From NCBI RefSeq assembly GCF_900108565.1, contig NZ_LT629971.1:5146001-5210000 (forward strand): a stretch of DNA of 64,000 nucleotides. Reading direction: 5' to 3'. The translations under genes were made by a program, and so were the position numbers. Below the pieces are notes generated by a model. The model made no database searches. It worked only from the letters and a program-made list of their open reading frames with translations, and was not told where the DNA came from. This document shows positions 8,090-14,817 of this stretch, piece by piece. The stretch comes from Mycolicibacterium rutilum (lineage in GTDB: Bacteria > Actinomycetota > Actinomycetes > Mycobacteriales > Mycobacteriaceae). Within the stretch, counting starts at the first letter, position 1, and every line of letters begins with the position of its first letter.

Positions 8090-9603
8090 CCGATCGGCGT
8101 CGCGTCGTTCACGCCGCGCCGCCGGGCCTGCCCGACGCCGGTGCGCTGCGTGACCGGCCCCGCGTGGTGGTGGTCGGCGCCGGGATCGCCGGTCTGGCGG
8201 CGGCGACCGGGCTGGCCGAACGCGGGGTGGCCGTGGACGTGCTCGAGCGCGAGGGTTACCTCGGCGGGCGGGTCGGGGGGTGGACCGAACAGCTCGAGGA
8301 CGGCACCGCGGTGGCGATGAACCGCGGCTTCCACGCGTTCTTCCGGCAGTACTACAACCTGCGAAAACTGTTGCGCCGCATCGATCCCGGGCTCGGAATG
8401 CTGACGCCGGTGCCGGACTACCCGCTGGTCGACGGGCAGGGCAGACGCGACACGTTCCGCGGGCTGCCGCAGACACCGCCGCTGAACGCACTGGCGTTCG
8501 CGCTGCGCAGCCCCACCTTCCGGCTGCGCGACCTGGCGCAGCTCAACGCCCGCGCGGCGGCGCCGCTGGCCGCGGTGCGCGTGCCGGGCATCTACACCGA
8601 GCTCGACGATGTCGACGCCGACACGTTCCTGCGCGACATCAACTTCCCGCCCGCGGCGCGGCATCTGGCTTTCGAGGTGTTCTCGCGCAGCTTCTTCTCC
8701 GAGCCGGCCGACCTGTCGGCAGCCGAGCTCGCGACGATGTTCCACATATACTTCCTGGGTTCGAGCGAGGGCCTGGTGTTCGACGTGGCGAACGCGAATT
8801 TCGAGGCCGCGCTGTGGGGGCCGCTGCGGGACTATCTCCATTCGCGGGCAGTGCGCGTGCACACCGGCGTCTCGGTCACCGACGTAAAGGGTGGATCGCG
8901 ATTCGTCGTCGGGACGGACACGGGCGACGACGTCACCGCCGACGGCGTGGTGCTGGCCACCGATGTGGCCGGCCTGCAACGCATCGTCGCCGCGTCGCCG
9001 GATCTCGGCGACCCGTCGTGGCGGTCGCGGATCGCCGCGCTGCGCACCGCGGCGCCGTTCGTCGTGCAGCGGCTGTGGCTCGACCGCCCCGTGAACCCGG
9101 ACCGCGCCGCGTTTCTCGGGACGGGCGGGCGGCCTCCGCTGGACAATGTCAGCGTGCTCGACAGATACGAACGCGAGGCGGTCACTTGGGCGCGGCGCAC
9201 CGGCGGTTCGGTGGTCGAATTGCATTCGTATGCGGTCACCGACGGCGTCGCCGATGTGACCAGCCGCCTGCTGCCGCGCCTGCACGAGCTCTACCCGGAG
9301 ACCAAGAACGCCAACATCGTCGGCGAGCGGGTGCTGTGCCGCAACGACTGTCCGCGGTTCGCGCCCGGCGACTTCGCCACGCGCCCACCGGTGGCCACCC
9401 CGACTCCGGGCGTCGCGCTCGCCGGCGACGGTGTCCGCATCGACCTGCCGGTCGCGCTGATGGAACGCGCCGCCACCACCGGGTGGGCGTCGGCCAACCT
9501 GCTGCTCAGCCGCTTCGGCATCACCGGACACGACCTGTACACCGTGCCCACCCAGGGTCGCTTCGCACCGCTGCGGCGACTGGCCGAAAGGCAGCACCGA
9601 TGA
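8086..9603 (+). CDS. crtU: Beta-carotene desaturase/methyltransferase (isorenieratene synthase)
   Basis: CrtU converts beta-ionone rings into aromatic phi rings by desaturation and methyl migration, giving beta-isorenieratene and isorenieratene. The 505-residue flavoprotein has the motif VVVVGAGIAGLAAATGLAER near residue 28, then the CrtU-typical NRGFHAFFRQYYNLR, and an FAD-contact C-terminal region (GVALAGDGVRIDLP). It differs clearly from crtI at 4251 and from the flavoprotein at 1532, so the window holds three members of the superfamily. It overlaps the methyltransferase upstream (ATGA) and the Rieske gene downstream. It implies that the main pigment is an aromatic carotenoid rather than plain beta-carotene. 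Confidence 0.9.
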   Translation: MTDRRRVVHAAPPGLPDAGALRDRPRVVVVGAGIAGLAAATGLAERGVAVDVLEREGYLGGRVGGWTEQLEDGTAVAMNRGFHAFFRQYYNLRKLLRRIDPGLGMLTPVPDYPLVDGQGRRDTFRGLPQTPPLNALAFALRSPTFRLRDLAQLNARAAAPLAAVRVPGIYTELDDVDADTFLRDINFPPAARHLAFEVFSRSFFSEPADLSAAELATMFHIYFLGSSEGLVFDVANANFEAALWGPLRDYLHSRAVRVHTGVSVTDVKGGSRFVVGTDTGDDVTADGVVLATDVAGLQRIVAASPDLGDPSWRSRIAALRTAAPFVVQRLWLDRPVNPDRAAFLGTGGRPPLDNVSVLDRYEREAVTWARRTGGSVVELHSYAVTDGVADVTSRLLPRLHELYPETKNANIVGERVLCRNDCPRFAPGDFATRPPVATPTPGVALAGDGVRIDLPVALMERAATTGWASANLLLSRFGITGHDLYTVPTQGRFAPLRRLAERQHR

Positions 9604-10607
9604 AGAAGTTGAAGGAACTGACCGCTCGGTTCGCGAAAACCTCGCCGTTCGAGGTGCTTCCGCGCACCTCGTGGTCTGGTCAGGTGCCCACCTACGCCGA
9701 TGCCGAACCCGCGCTGATCAACTCGGCGCTGCGCCGTTCCGCGGGGAGGCCGAGCGGGAACTGGTACGTGTTCGCGGCCAGCGACGACATCGGCAAGAAA
9801 CCGGTCGCCGCGACAGTGGGCGGTGTCGAGCTGGTCGCGTGGCGCACCGCCGACGGCACCCTGGTCGTCGGACCGGCAGCCTGCCCGCATCTCGGCGCCG
9901 ACCTGTCCACCGGGTCGGTCGAGTGCGGGGTGTTGATCTGCCCGTGGCACGGCCTGCGCTTCGACGGCGGACGCACCTGGGGCTGGCGCGCCTACCCCGC
10001 CCACGACGACGGTGTGCTCGCCTGGGTGCGGCTGGACCGGCTGGGCGGCGAAACCCCTACGGATGAACCGATAGTGCCGAAGCGGCCGGACGGTGTGCGG
10101 CTGTCGGCGGTGACCCGGCTGGACGGCACGTGCGAGCCGGCCGACGTGATCGCCAACCGGCTCGACCCGTGGCACGGCGCCTGGTTTCACCCGTACTCGT
10201 TCGCCCGCCTCGAGGTGCTGTCGGCACCGCCCGCCGACGACGAGCTCGCCGAGGACGCAGACCGCTTCCTCGTCGCCGTCACCTTCCACATCGGGCGTCT
10301 CGGCGTCCCGGTGATCGCCGAGTTCACCGCGCCGGAACCGCGCACCATCGTGATGCGCATCGTCGACGGCGAAGGCGCGGGCAGCGTGGTCGAAACCCAC
10401 GCCACTCCCCTGGGTCCCGGTCCCGACGGGCTACCGCGCACCGCGGTGATCGAAGCGGTCATCGCGCATTCGGACCGGCCCGGGTTCGTGCACGCGCTGC
10501 GCGGCGCTGCGGTGATCACACCGATGATGCGCAGTGCGGCGACCCGGCTGTGGCGCGACGATCTCGCCTACGCCGAACGGCTCTACCGCATGCGCGCCCG
10601 GGCGTAA
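9600..10607 (+). CDS. Rieske non-haem iron oxygenase (DUF5914 type) of the carotenoid cluster
   Basis: A 335-residue protein with an N-terminal Rieske [2Fe-2S] domain: C95-P-H97 and C114-P-W-H117 are the four cluster ligands. The C-terminal half is the DUF5914 region and contains N186-x2-D189-x2-H192-x4-H197, the 2-His-1-carboxylate pattern of mononuclear-iron Rieske oxygenases. So both metal centres are present and the protein should be a complete oxygenase alpha subunit, not just a ferredoxin. It is the last gene of the operon, overlapping crtU by four bases (ATGA at 9600). A hydroxylation of the aromatic or ionone ring is the natural guess from context; no product is established here. A separate reductase is not encoded nearby. 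Confidence 0.85.
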   Translation: MKKLKELTARFAKTSPFEVLPRTSWSGQVPTYADAEPALINSALRRSAGRPSGNWYVFAASDDIGKKPVAATVGGVELVAWRTADGTLVVGPAACPHLGADLSTGSVECGVLICPWHGLRFDGGRTWGWRAYPAHDDGVLAWVRLDRLGGETPTDEPIVPKRPDGVRLSAVTRLDGTCEPADVIANRLDPWHGAWFHPYSFARLEVLSAPPADDELAEDADRFLVAVTFHIGRLGVPVIAEFTAPEPRTIVMRIVDGEGAGSVVETHATPLGPGPDGLPRTAVIEAVIAHSDRPGFVHALRGAAVITPMMRSAATRLWRDDLAYAERLYRMRARA

Positions 10608-10644
10608 CCCGTTTCACAGCAGGCGCCCCGGGTATACGCCCCCA

Positions 10645-10854
10645 ATGAGCAAGGACATCAGCAAGGGCGACAAGGTGCAGTGGAAAAGCCACGGCAGCAC
10701 CGTCACCGGAACTGTCGAAGAGAAGATCACCTCGGACACCGAGGCCGCGGGTCGCACGGTGCGTGCGGATTCCGACAATCCGCAGTACCGGGTGCGCAGC
10801 GACAAGAGCGGCCGCGACGCCGTCCACAAACCGGAATCGCTGAAGAAGAAGTAG
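10645..10854 (+). CDS. DUF2945 (TUDOR-like) small protein
   Basis: A 69-residue hydrophilic, lysine-rich protein of the DUF2945/hypervirulence-associated TUDOR family, recognised from SKGDKVQWKSHGSTVTGTV and the ending HKPESLKKK. It is probably one small beta-barrel. ATG 10645 follows the Rieske stop by 37 bp, and the DUF3140 gene starts 8 bp after it; the pair often occurs together in actinobacteria. Function unknown; the basic character would suit nucleic-acid binding. It could be cotranscribed with the carotenoid operon, since no clear terminator lies in the gap. Confidence 0.75.
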   Translation: MSKDISKGDKVQWKSHGSTVTGTVEEKITSDTEAAGRTVRADSDNPQYRVRSDKSGRDAVHKPESLKKK

Positions 10855-10862
10855 CGGCACCG

Positions 10863-11198
10863 ATGGGCAGTCAGGACAACGACACCACGTACGCCGAATT
10901 CAAGGACACCGTCAACATGACGGCAGCCGAGCTCGAGAAGTGGCTCGACACACCCGAATCCAAAGAGGTGGGCCAGAAGTGCGGTGACGGCGAGTCGACC
11001 GGGCACGCGAGCGGCCGGCGGATCATCGAGTTGTTGCGGACGAAGAAGTCAGATCTCAGCGACGACGACTTCGCGCACATGCGCAAGGTGGTCGGCTACG
11101 CGCACCGGCACCTGGCGCAGAAACCGCAGGGCAACACCACCGAATCGGCCTGGCGGTATTCGCTCATGAACCGGGGTCACGATCCGCGAAAGGACTAG
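10863..11198 (+). CDS. DUF3140 domain protein
   Basis: A 111-residue soluble protein of the DUF3140 family. It has a helical N-terminal part (TAAELEKWLDTPESKEVGQK), a middle HASGRRIIELL and a C-terminal HMRKVVGYAHRHLAQ followed by W-RYSLMNRGHDP. No enzymatic motif is apparent. It pairs with the DUF2945 gene (8-bp gap). Its 3' end overlaps the 3' end of idi on the other strand by 35 bp, so full transcripts of the two would be antisense to each other at their ends. Function unknown. Confidence 0.75.
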   Translation: MGSQDNDTTYAEFKDTVNMTAAELEKWLDTPESKEVGQKCGDGESTGHASGRRIIELLRTKKSDLSDDDFAHMRKVVGYAHRHLAQKPQGNTTESAWRYSLMNRGHDPRKD

Positions 11199-11742
11199 CG
11201 TCATCCAGCAGCGGGATCTGCTCCATCGCCCACGGGCTGATCGCCCACGGCAGTCCGGCCGCTGAGCGCAGCTGATCCCAGGACACCCACATCCACTCCA
11301 TGACCTCCGACGGGTCGGCCTGGATCGCGGTGTCGCAGCGCGCCACGAACACCGGGCAGATCTCGTTTTCCACCGTGCCGTCGGCGGCGACCGCGCGATA
11401 CCGGAAATCGGGCAGCACGCACCGGGGCGCCTCGATGGTCACGCCGAGTTCCTGACGGGCGCGGCGCCGCACCGCCTCGTCGACCTGCTCCCCCGGTGCG
11501 GGATGCCCGCAGAACGAGTTCGACCACACCCCGGGCCAGGTCTGCTTGCCGAGCGCGCGGCGGGTCAGCAGCACACGCCCGTCGCTGTCGAACAGATAGC
11601 ACGAGAAACCCAGGTGCAGCGGTGTTGCCGCGTGGTGCACCGTCGTCTTGGCGGCGCTGCCGATGGGGCGGCCATCCTCGTCGAGCAGGATCACGGACTC
11701 GCCGTCGGTGGCCACCGTCGCTGCAGTCGTCGTCACAGACAC
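11164..11742 (-). CDS. idi: Isopentenyl-diphosphate delta-isomerase, type I
   Basis: Interconverts IPP and DMAPP, supplying the primer for prenyl chains. The 192-residue NUDIX-fold protein has the active-site Cys in NSFCGHPAPGE and the Glu-rich ENEICPVF segment; metal-ligand His residues are in LHLGFSCYLF and SFCGHP. The GTG start at 11742 gives MSVTTTAATV. It follows the MerR/B12 regulator gene on the same strand after 49 bp, so the two are probably one transcript and isomerase supply would be regulated with pigment synthesis. The 3' end overlaps the DUF3140 gene by 35 bp on the opposite strand. Confidence 0.93.
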   Translation of the reverse strand: MSVTTTAATVATDGESVILLDEDGRPIGSAAKTTVHHAATPLHLGFSCYLFDSDGRVLLTRRALGKQTWPGVWSNSFCGHPAPGEQVDEAVRRRARQELGVTIEAPRCVLPDFRYRAVAADGTVENEICPVFVARCDTAIQADPSEVMEWMWVSWDQLRSAAGLPWAISPWAMEQIPLLDDASPFADRDPGS

Positions 11743-11791
11743 CCCGTCTACATACCCACAATTGGCGATTCGAAATGATGCCGGCGTCGGG

Positions 11792-12628
11792 TCATGCCGA
11801 CCGCTCCCACCGGTGCAGCGCGTCGCGCAGGCTGGTCACGCGCACGCCCGGCGCGGGCTGCGGCACGTGGTCCCACCCGGGGCCGCCCAGCAGGACCTGC
11901 GCGTGCCTGCTCACCGCGCGCACGGTGTCGATGTCGGCGGTGTCGCGGGTGTGCGACCACAACACCGCGGTGACCGGCGTCGTCAGCCGGGCGATCGCGT
12001 CGATCATGGCCCACGCGGGCACGTCGGCCCCGAGCATCACCGCGCCGTGGCCCCGTTCACCGAGCGCGGCCCGCAACGCCTCCAGCGGCAACACGTGCGT
12101 TTCGCGTGCGGTGCAAGCCAATACGACCGACGTATCGGCTCCTGCCGGCGCCAGCGGCGCGCGTTGCAACGTCCGCGCCACCGCCCACGACAGCGCGTGT
12201 TCGACGTCGACGCAGCCGCCCTGCTGCTCCTGGCGGGACACGATCGCTGCGTAGGCGGGCCGTACGACGAGCTCCCAGGTGTCGAGCACGCCGAAGTGCT
12301 GCAGATGGGATTCGAGCAGCCGGCCCAGCGACAGCAAGTTCAGGTCGAGCGCGGCGGTCAGCAGCGCGTCGATGTCCCCGCGCGGCGGCATGATGGACTC
12401 GCCCGCCAGCTGGGCTGCGCTGCGGCGGCTGACGCCGTCGCGGATCAGCTCGTGCATGCGCTGCACGGCCTTGACGTCGTTCTCGCTGTAGAGCCGGTGG
12501 GTGCCCGGGGTGTGTTGCGACGGGCCGATACCGTAGCGCTGGCTCCAGCTGCGCAGTGTCGCGGTCGGCACGCCGACGCGTTCGGCCACGACGCGGACCG
12601 TGTACTTCGGCTGATCAGCGTCGGACAT
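11792..12628 (-). CDS. MerR-family regulator with cobalamin-binding domain (LitR/CarH-like)
   Basis: A 278-residue predicted light- and B12-responsive repressor of the carotenoid genes. Residues 9-75 form a MerR-type winged helix (TLRSWSQRYGIGP, HRLYSENDVKAV). Residues 85-160 match the helical cap and 165-270 the B12-binding fold. The CarH lower-ligand motif ExHxxG appears as E176-T-H178-V-L-P181, the EH pair of the cap is E143-H144, and the distal GG is at 248-249. The Trp that precedes EH by ten residues in CarH is Gln133 here, and the motif Gly is Pro181. CarH tetramers with adenosylcobalamin bind DNA in the dark and fall apart in light. The gene faces away from a promoter carrying the same 11-bp repeats as crtE, which suggests autoregulation, and it precedes idi. 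Confidence 0.85.
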   Translation of the reverse strand: MSDADQPKYTVRVVAERVGVPTATLRSWSQRYGIGPSQHTPGTHRLYSENDVKAVQRMHELIRDGVSRRSAAQLAGESIMPPRGDIDALLTAALDLNLLSLGRLLESHLQHFGVLDTWELVVRPAYAAIVSRQEQQGGCVDVEHALSWAVARTLQRAPLAPAGADTSVVLACTARETHVLPLEALRAALGERGHGAVMLGADVPAWAMIDAIARLTTPVTAVLWSHTRDTADIDTVRAVSRHAQVLLGGPGWDHVPQPAPGVRVTSLRDALHRWERSA

Positions 12629-12692
12629 CGGGGCTGCTCACGGCGGTATCGACGGGGACAGAGTAGACCGCGGCACCCGCAGGCAAACCCGA

Positions 12693-12724
12693 TCAATGCA
12701 CTATCGATGCGGACATTCGCATTG
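12693..12724. promoter_or_regulatory. 11-bp-spaced repeats upstream of the MerR/B12 regulator, proposed autoregulatory operator
   Basis: TCAATGCA (12693-12700) and TCGATGCG (12704-12711) are direct repeats 11 bp apart and match the crtE element at 3010-3028. GCATTG at 12719-12724 is an inverted copy of CAATGC in the first repeat. The site lies 65 bp upstream of the regulator start and 39 bp upstream of the divergent gene at 12763, so both could be controlled. Inference from sequence similarity. Confidence 0.58.
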
Positions 12725-12762
12725 TGGATAGAAACCCGGGCGGAAGCGGGTACAGGTCAGCC

Positions 12763-13194
12763 ATGACCCAGACAGACGAACAGCACAGCCGCCCCGAGGG
12801 CCTCGACGACGCGACGGTCGAGGCCGTCGGCGGGGTGTCGGAGGCGTTGGAGTGGGTGGAACGCGCCCGCGGACACCTGTACTCGTTTCACCAGCTGATG
12901 GGTCGCGCCGACCTGCTGCTCGGAGAGGCGTGCGACAAGCTGCGCGAGGCCGGCCACGACAGCATCGCCGAACGGCTGGAGGAAGAGGTCGTCGGACGCA
13001 ATGTGCTCTACGGGCGCTGGACGTTCCAGATCGTCGAGGATTTCGACGACAGCTACTGGTCGGTGTTCCGCGACCACGAGCGCCGGGTGCGCGACGAGTT
13101 GCAGCAGGGTCGCAGGCACGTCTTCGAGTCGGAAATGAAGGAGCGGCGCCGCACCCAGGGTCGCCCCGGGCACGAACGCCGCCCCAACGAGTGA
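12763..13194 (+). CDS. Conserved hypothetical protein, helical, divergent from the light regulator
   Basis: A 143-residue charged protein rich in Glu and Arg, predicted mainly alpha-helical (ALEWVERARGHLYSFHQLMG, ADLLLGEACDKLREAGHD). It ends in a basic tail (MKERRRTQGRPGHERRPNE). No signal peptide, membrane segment or catalytic motif is visible and I do not recognise a family. The ATG at 12763 is preceded by AAGCGGG. It is transcribed away from the MerR/B12 regulator across the proposed operator and is followed by a perfect 17-bp hairpin, so it appears to be a single-gene transcript that could share light control. Confidence 0.7.
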   Translation: MTQTDEQHSRPEGLDDATVEAVGGVSEALEWVERARGHLYSFHQLMGRADLLLGEACDKLREAGHDSIAERLEEEVVGRNVLYGRWTFQIVEDFDDSYWSVFRDHERRVRDELQQGRRHVFESEMKERRRTQGRPGHERRPNE

Positions 13195-13241
13195 TTTCGG
13201 TGCACTACCGATCGCCCCGCGACAGGTAGTGCACCGAAATC
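13193..13241. terminator. Perfect 17-bp inverted repeat between convergent genes
   Basis: GATTTCGGTGCACTACC (13193-13209) pairs perfectly with GGTAGTGCACCGAAATC (13225-13241) around a 15-nt loop. It lies between the 3' ends of the gene at 12763 and ilvC, so it probably ends transcription from both sides, although no long T-run follows in either direction. Confidence 0.7.
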
Positions 13242-13246
13242 GCCAA

Positions 13247-14260
13247 TTAAGCCGTCTCGGTGATGGGCCGGTCGACCCAGCTCATCAGGTCGCGCAGCTT
13301 CTTGCCGGTCACCTCGATCGGATGCTCGGCGTTCTGCTTGCGCAGGCCCTCGAGTTCCTTGTTGCCGCCCTCGACGTTGGCGACCAACCGCTTGACGAAG
13401 GTGCCGTCCTGGATGTCCTTGAGGATGTCCTGCATGCGCTTCTTGGTGTCGGCGTCGATGACACGCGGGCCGGACAGGTAGCCGCCGAACTCGGCGGTGT
13501 CGGACACCGAGTAGTTCATCCGCGCGATCCCGCCCTCGTACATCAGGTCCACGATGAGCTTGAGCTCGTGCAGCACCTCGAAGTACGCCATCTCCGGGGC
13601 GTAGCCCGCCTCGACCATGACCTCGAAACCGGTCTTGACGAGTTCCTCGGTGCCACCGCACAACACGGCCTGCTCGCCGAAGAGATCCGTCTCGGTCTCC
13701 TCCTTGAAGGTGGTCTTGATGACACCGGCACGCGCGCCGCCGATCGCCGCGGCGTACGACAGTGCCAGCGCCTGGCCCTCACTCTTGGGGTCCTGGTCGA
13801 TCGCGATCAGGCAGGGCACACCCTTGCCGTCGACGAACTGACGACGCACCAAGTGGCCGGGCCCCTTGGGGGCGACCATGCCGATGGTGACGTTGGCCGG
13901 CGGCTTGATCAGGCCGAAGTGGATGTTGAGGCCGTGGCCGAAGAACAGCGCGTTGCCGTCTTCGAGGTTCGGCTCGATGTCGTTTTTGAAGATCTCGGCC
14001 TGCGCGGTGTCGGGCGCCAGCAGCATGATGACGTCGGCCCACTTGGCGACCTCGGCGGGCGTGTCGACCTCGAGCCCCTGCTCGGTGACCTTCTCGCGCG
14101 ATTTCGAACCCTCCTTGAGCCCGACCTTCACCTCGACGCCGGAGTCGCGCAGGCTCAGCGAATGCGCGTGACCCTGGCTGCCGTATCCGATGACGCCGAC
14201 CTTGCGTCCCTGGATGATCGACAGGTCCGCGTCGTCGTCGTAGAACATCTCTACTGCCAC
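13247..14260 (-). CDS. ilvC: Ketol-acid reductoisomerase, class I
   Basis: Converts acetolactate or acetohydroxybutyrate to dihydroxy acids with NADPH and Mg, second step of valine and isoleucine synthesis. The 337-residue length is that of class I enzymes. The N-terminal Rossmann motif is GYGSQGHAHSLSLRDSG; the helical C-terminal domain carries the metal-binding LIVDLMYEGGIARMNYSVSD region. The GTG start at 14260 gives MAVEMFYDDD; an ATG four codons later is possible. Last gene of ilvB-ilvN-ilvC, 50 bp after ilvN. Confidence 0.97.
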   Translation of the reverse strand: MAVEMFYDDDADLSIIQGRKVGVIGYGSQGHAHSLSLRDSGVEVKVGLKEGSKSREKVTEQGLEVDTPAEVAKWADVIMLLAPDTAQAEIFKNDIEPNLEDGNALFFGHGLNIHFGLIKPPANVTIGMVAPKGPGHLVRRQFVDGKGVPCLIAIDQDPKSEGQALALSYAAAIGGARAGVIKTTFKEETETDLFGEQAVLCGGTEELVKTGFEVMVEAGYAPEMAYFEVLHELKLIVDLMYEGGIARMNYSVSDTAEFGGYLSGPRVIDADTKKRMQDILKDIQDGTFVKRLVANVEGGNKELEGLRKQNAEHPIEVTGKKLRDLMSWVDRPITETA

Positions 14261-14310
14261 TGAATTTCCTTATCTACTCACTGATTTGGGGTTACTCACC
14301 CGGTGTGGGC

Positions 14311-14817
14311 TTACTTGGCGGTACCGATGCCGCGGGGGCCGCGCGACAGCGACACCACGCCGGACTGCACGATCTCGCGGATTCCGTAGGGCTCCAGCAC
14401 CCGCAGCAGCGCCTCGAGTTTCTCGGGCGTGCCGGTCGCCTCGATCGTCAACGACTCGGTCGAGACGTCGACGACCTTGGCGCGGAACAGGTTCACGGCC
14501 TCGATGACCTGGCCGCGGGTGGACGCGTCGGTGCGCACCTTGATCAGCGCCAGTTCCCTCGCGACCGAGTTGTCCTCTTCCTGCTCCACGATCTTGATCA
14601 CGTTCACCAGCTTGTTGAGCTGCTTGGTGATCTGCTCCAGCGGCGCTTCCTCGACGCTGACGACGATCGTCATCCGCGACATGTTCTTCTGCTCGGTCGC
14701 GCCGACCGCCAGGGACTGGATGTTGAACCCGCGCCGCGAGAACAGCGACGCGACGCGCGCGAGGACGCCGGGCTTGTCCTCGACGAGCACCGACAGCGTG
14801 TGCGTGGTGGTGCTCAT
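14311..14817 (-). CDS. ilvN: Acetolactate synthase small (regulatory) subunit
   Basis: A 168-residue regulatory subunit with an N-terminal ACT domain (HTLSVLVEDKPGVLARVASL) that binds valine for feedback inhibition and a C-terminal domain that activates the large subunit. GFNIQSLAVG and MTIVVSV are the typical ACT strands. The ATG start overlaps the ilvB stop by four bases, giving coupled synthesis of the two subunits. Corresponds to Rv3002c (ilvN/ilvH). Confidence 0.96.
   Translation of the reverse strand: MSTTTHTLSVLVEDKPGVLARVASLFSRRGFNIQSLAVGATEQKNMSRMTIVVSVEEAPLEQITKQLNKLVNVIKIVEQEEDNSVARELALIKVRTDASTRGQVIEAVNLFRAKVVDVSTESLTIEATGTPEKLEALLRVLEPYGIREIVQSGVVSLSRGPRGIGTAK

Noticed and set aside
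13195..13246. Inverted repeat considered as an insertion-sequence end
   Set aside because: A single hairpin with no target duplication or transposase remnant nearby.
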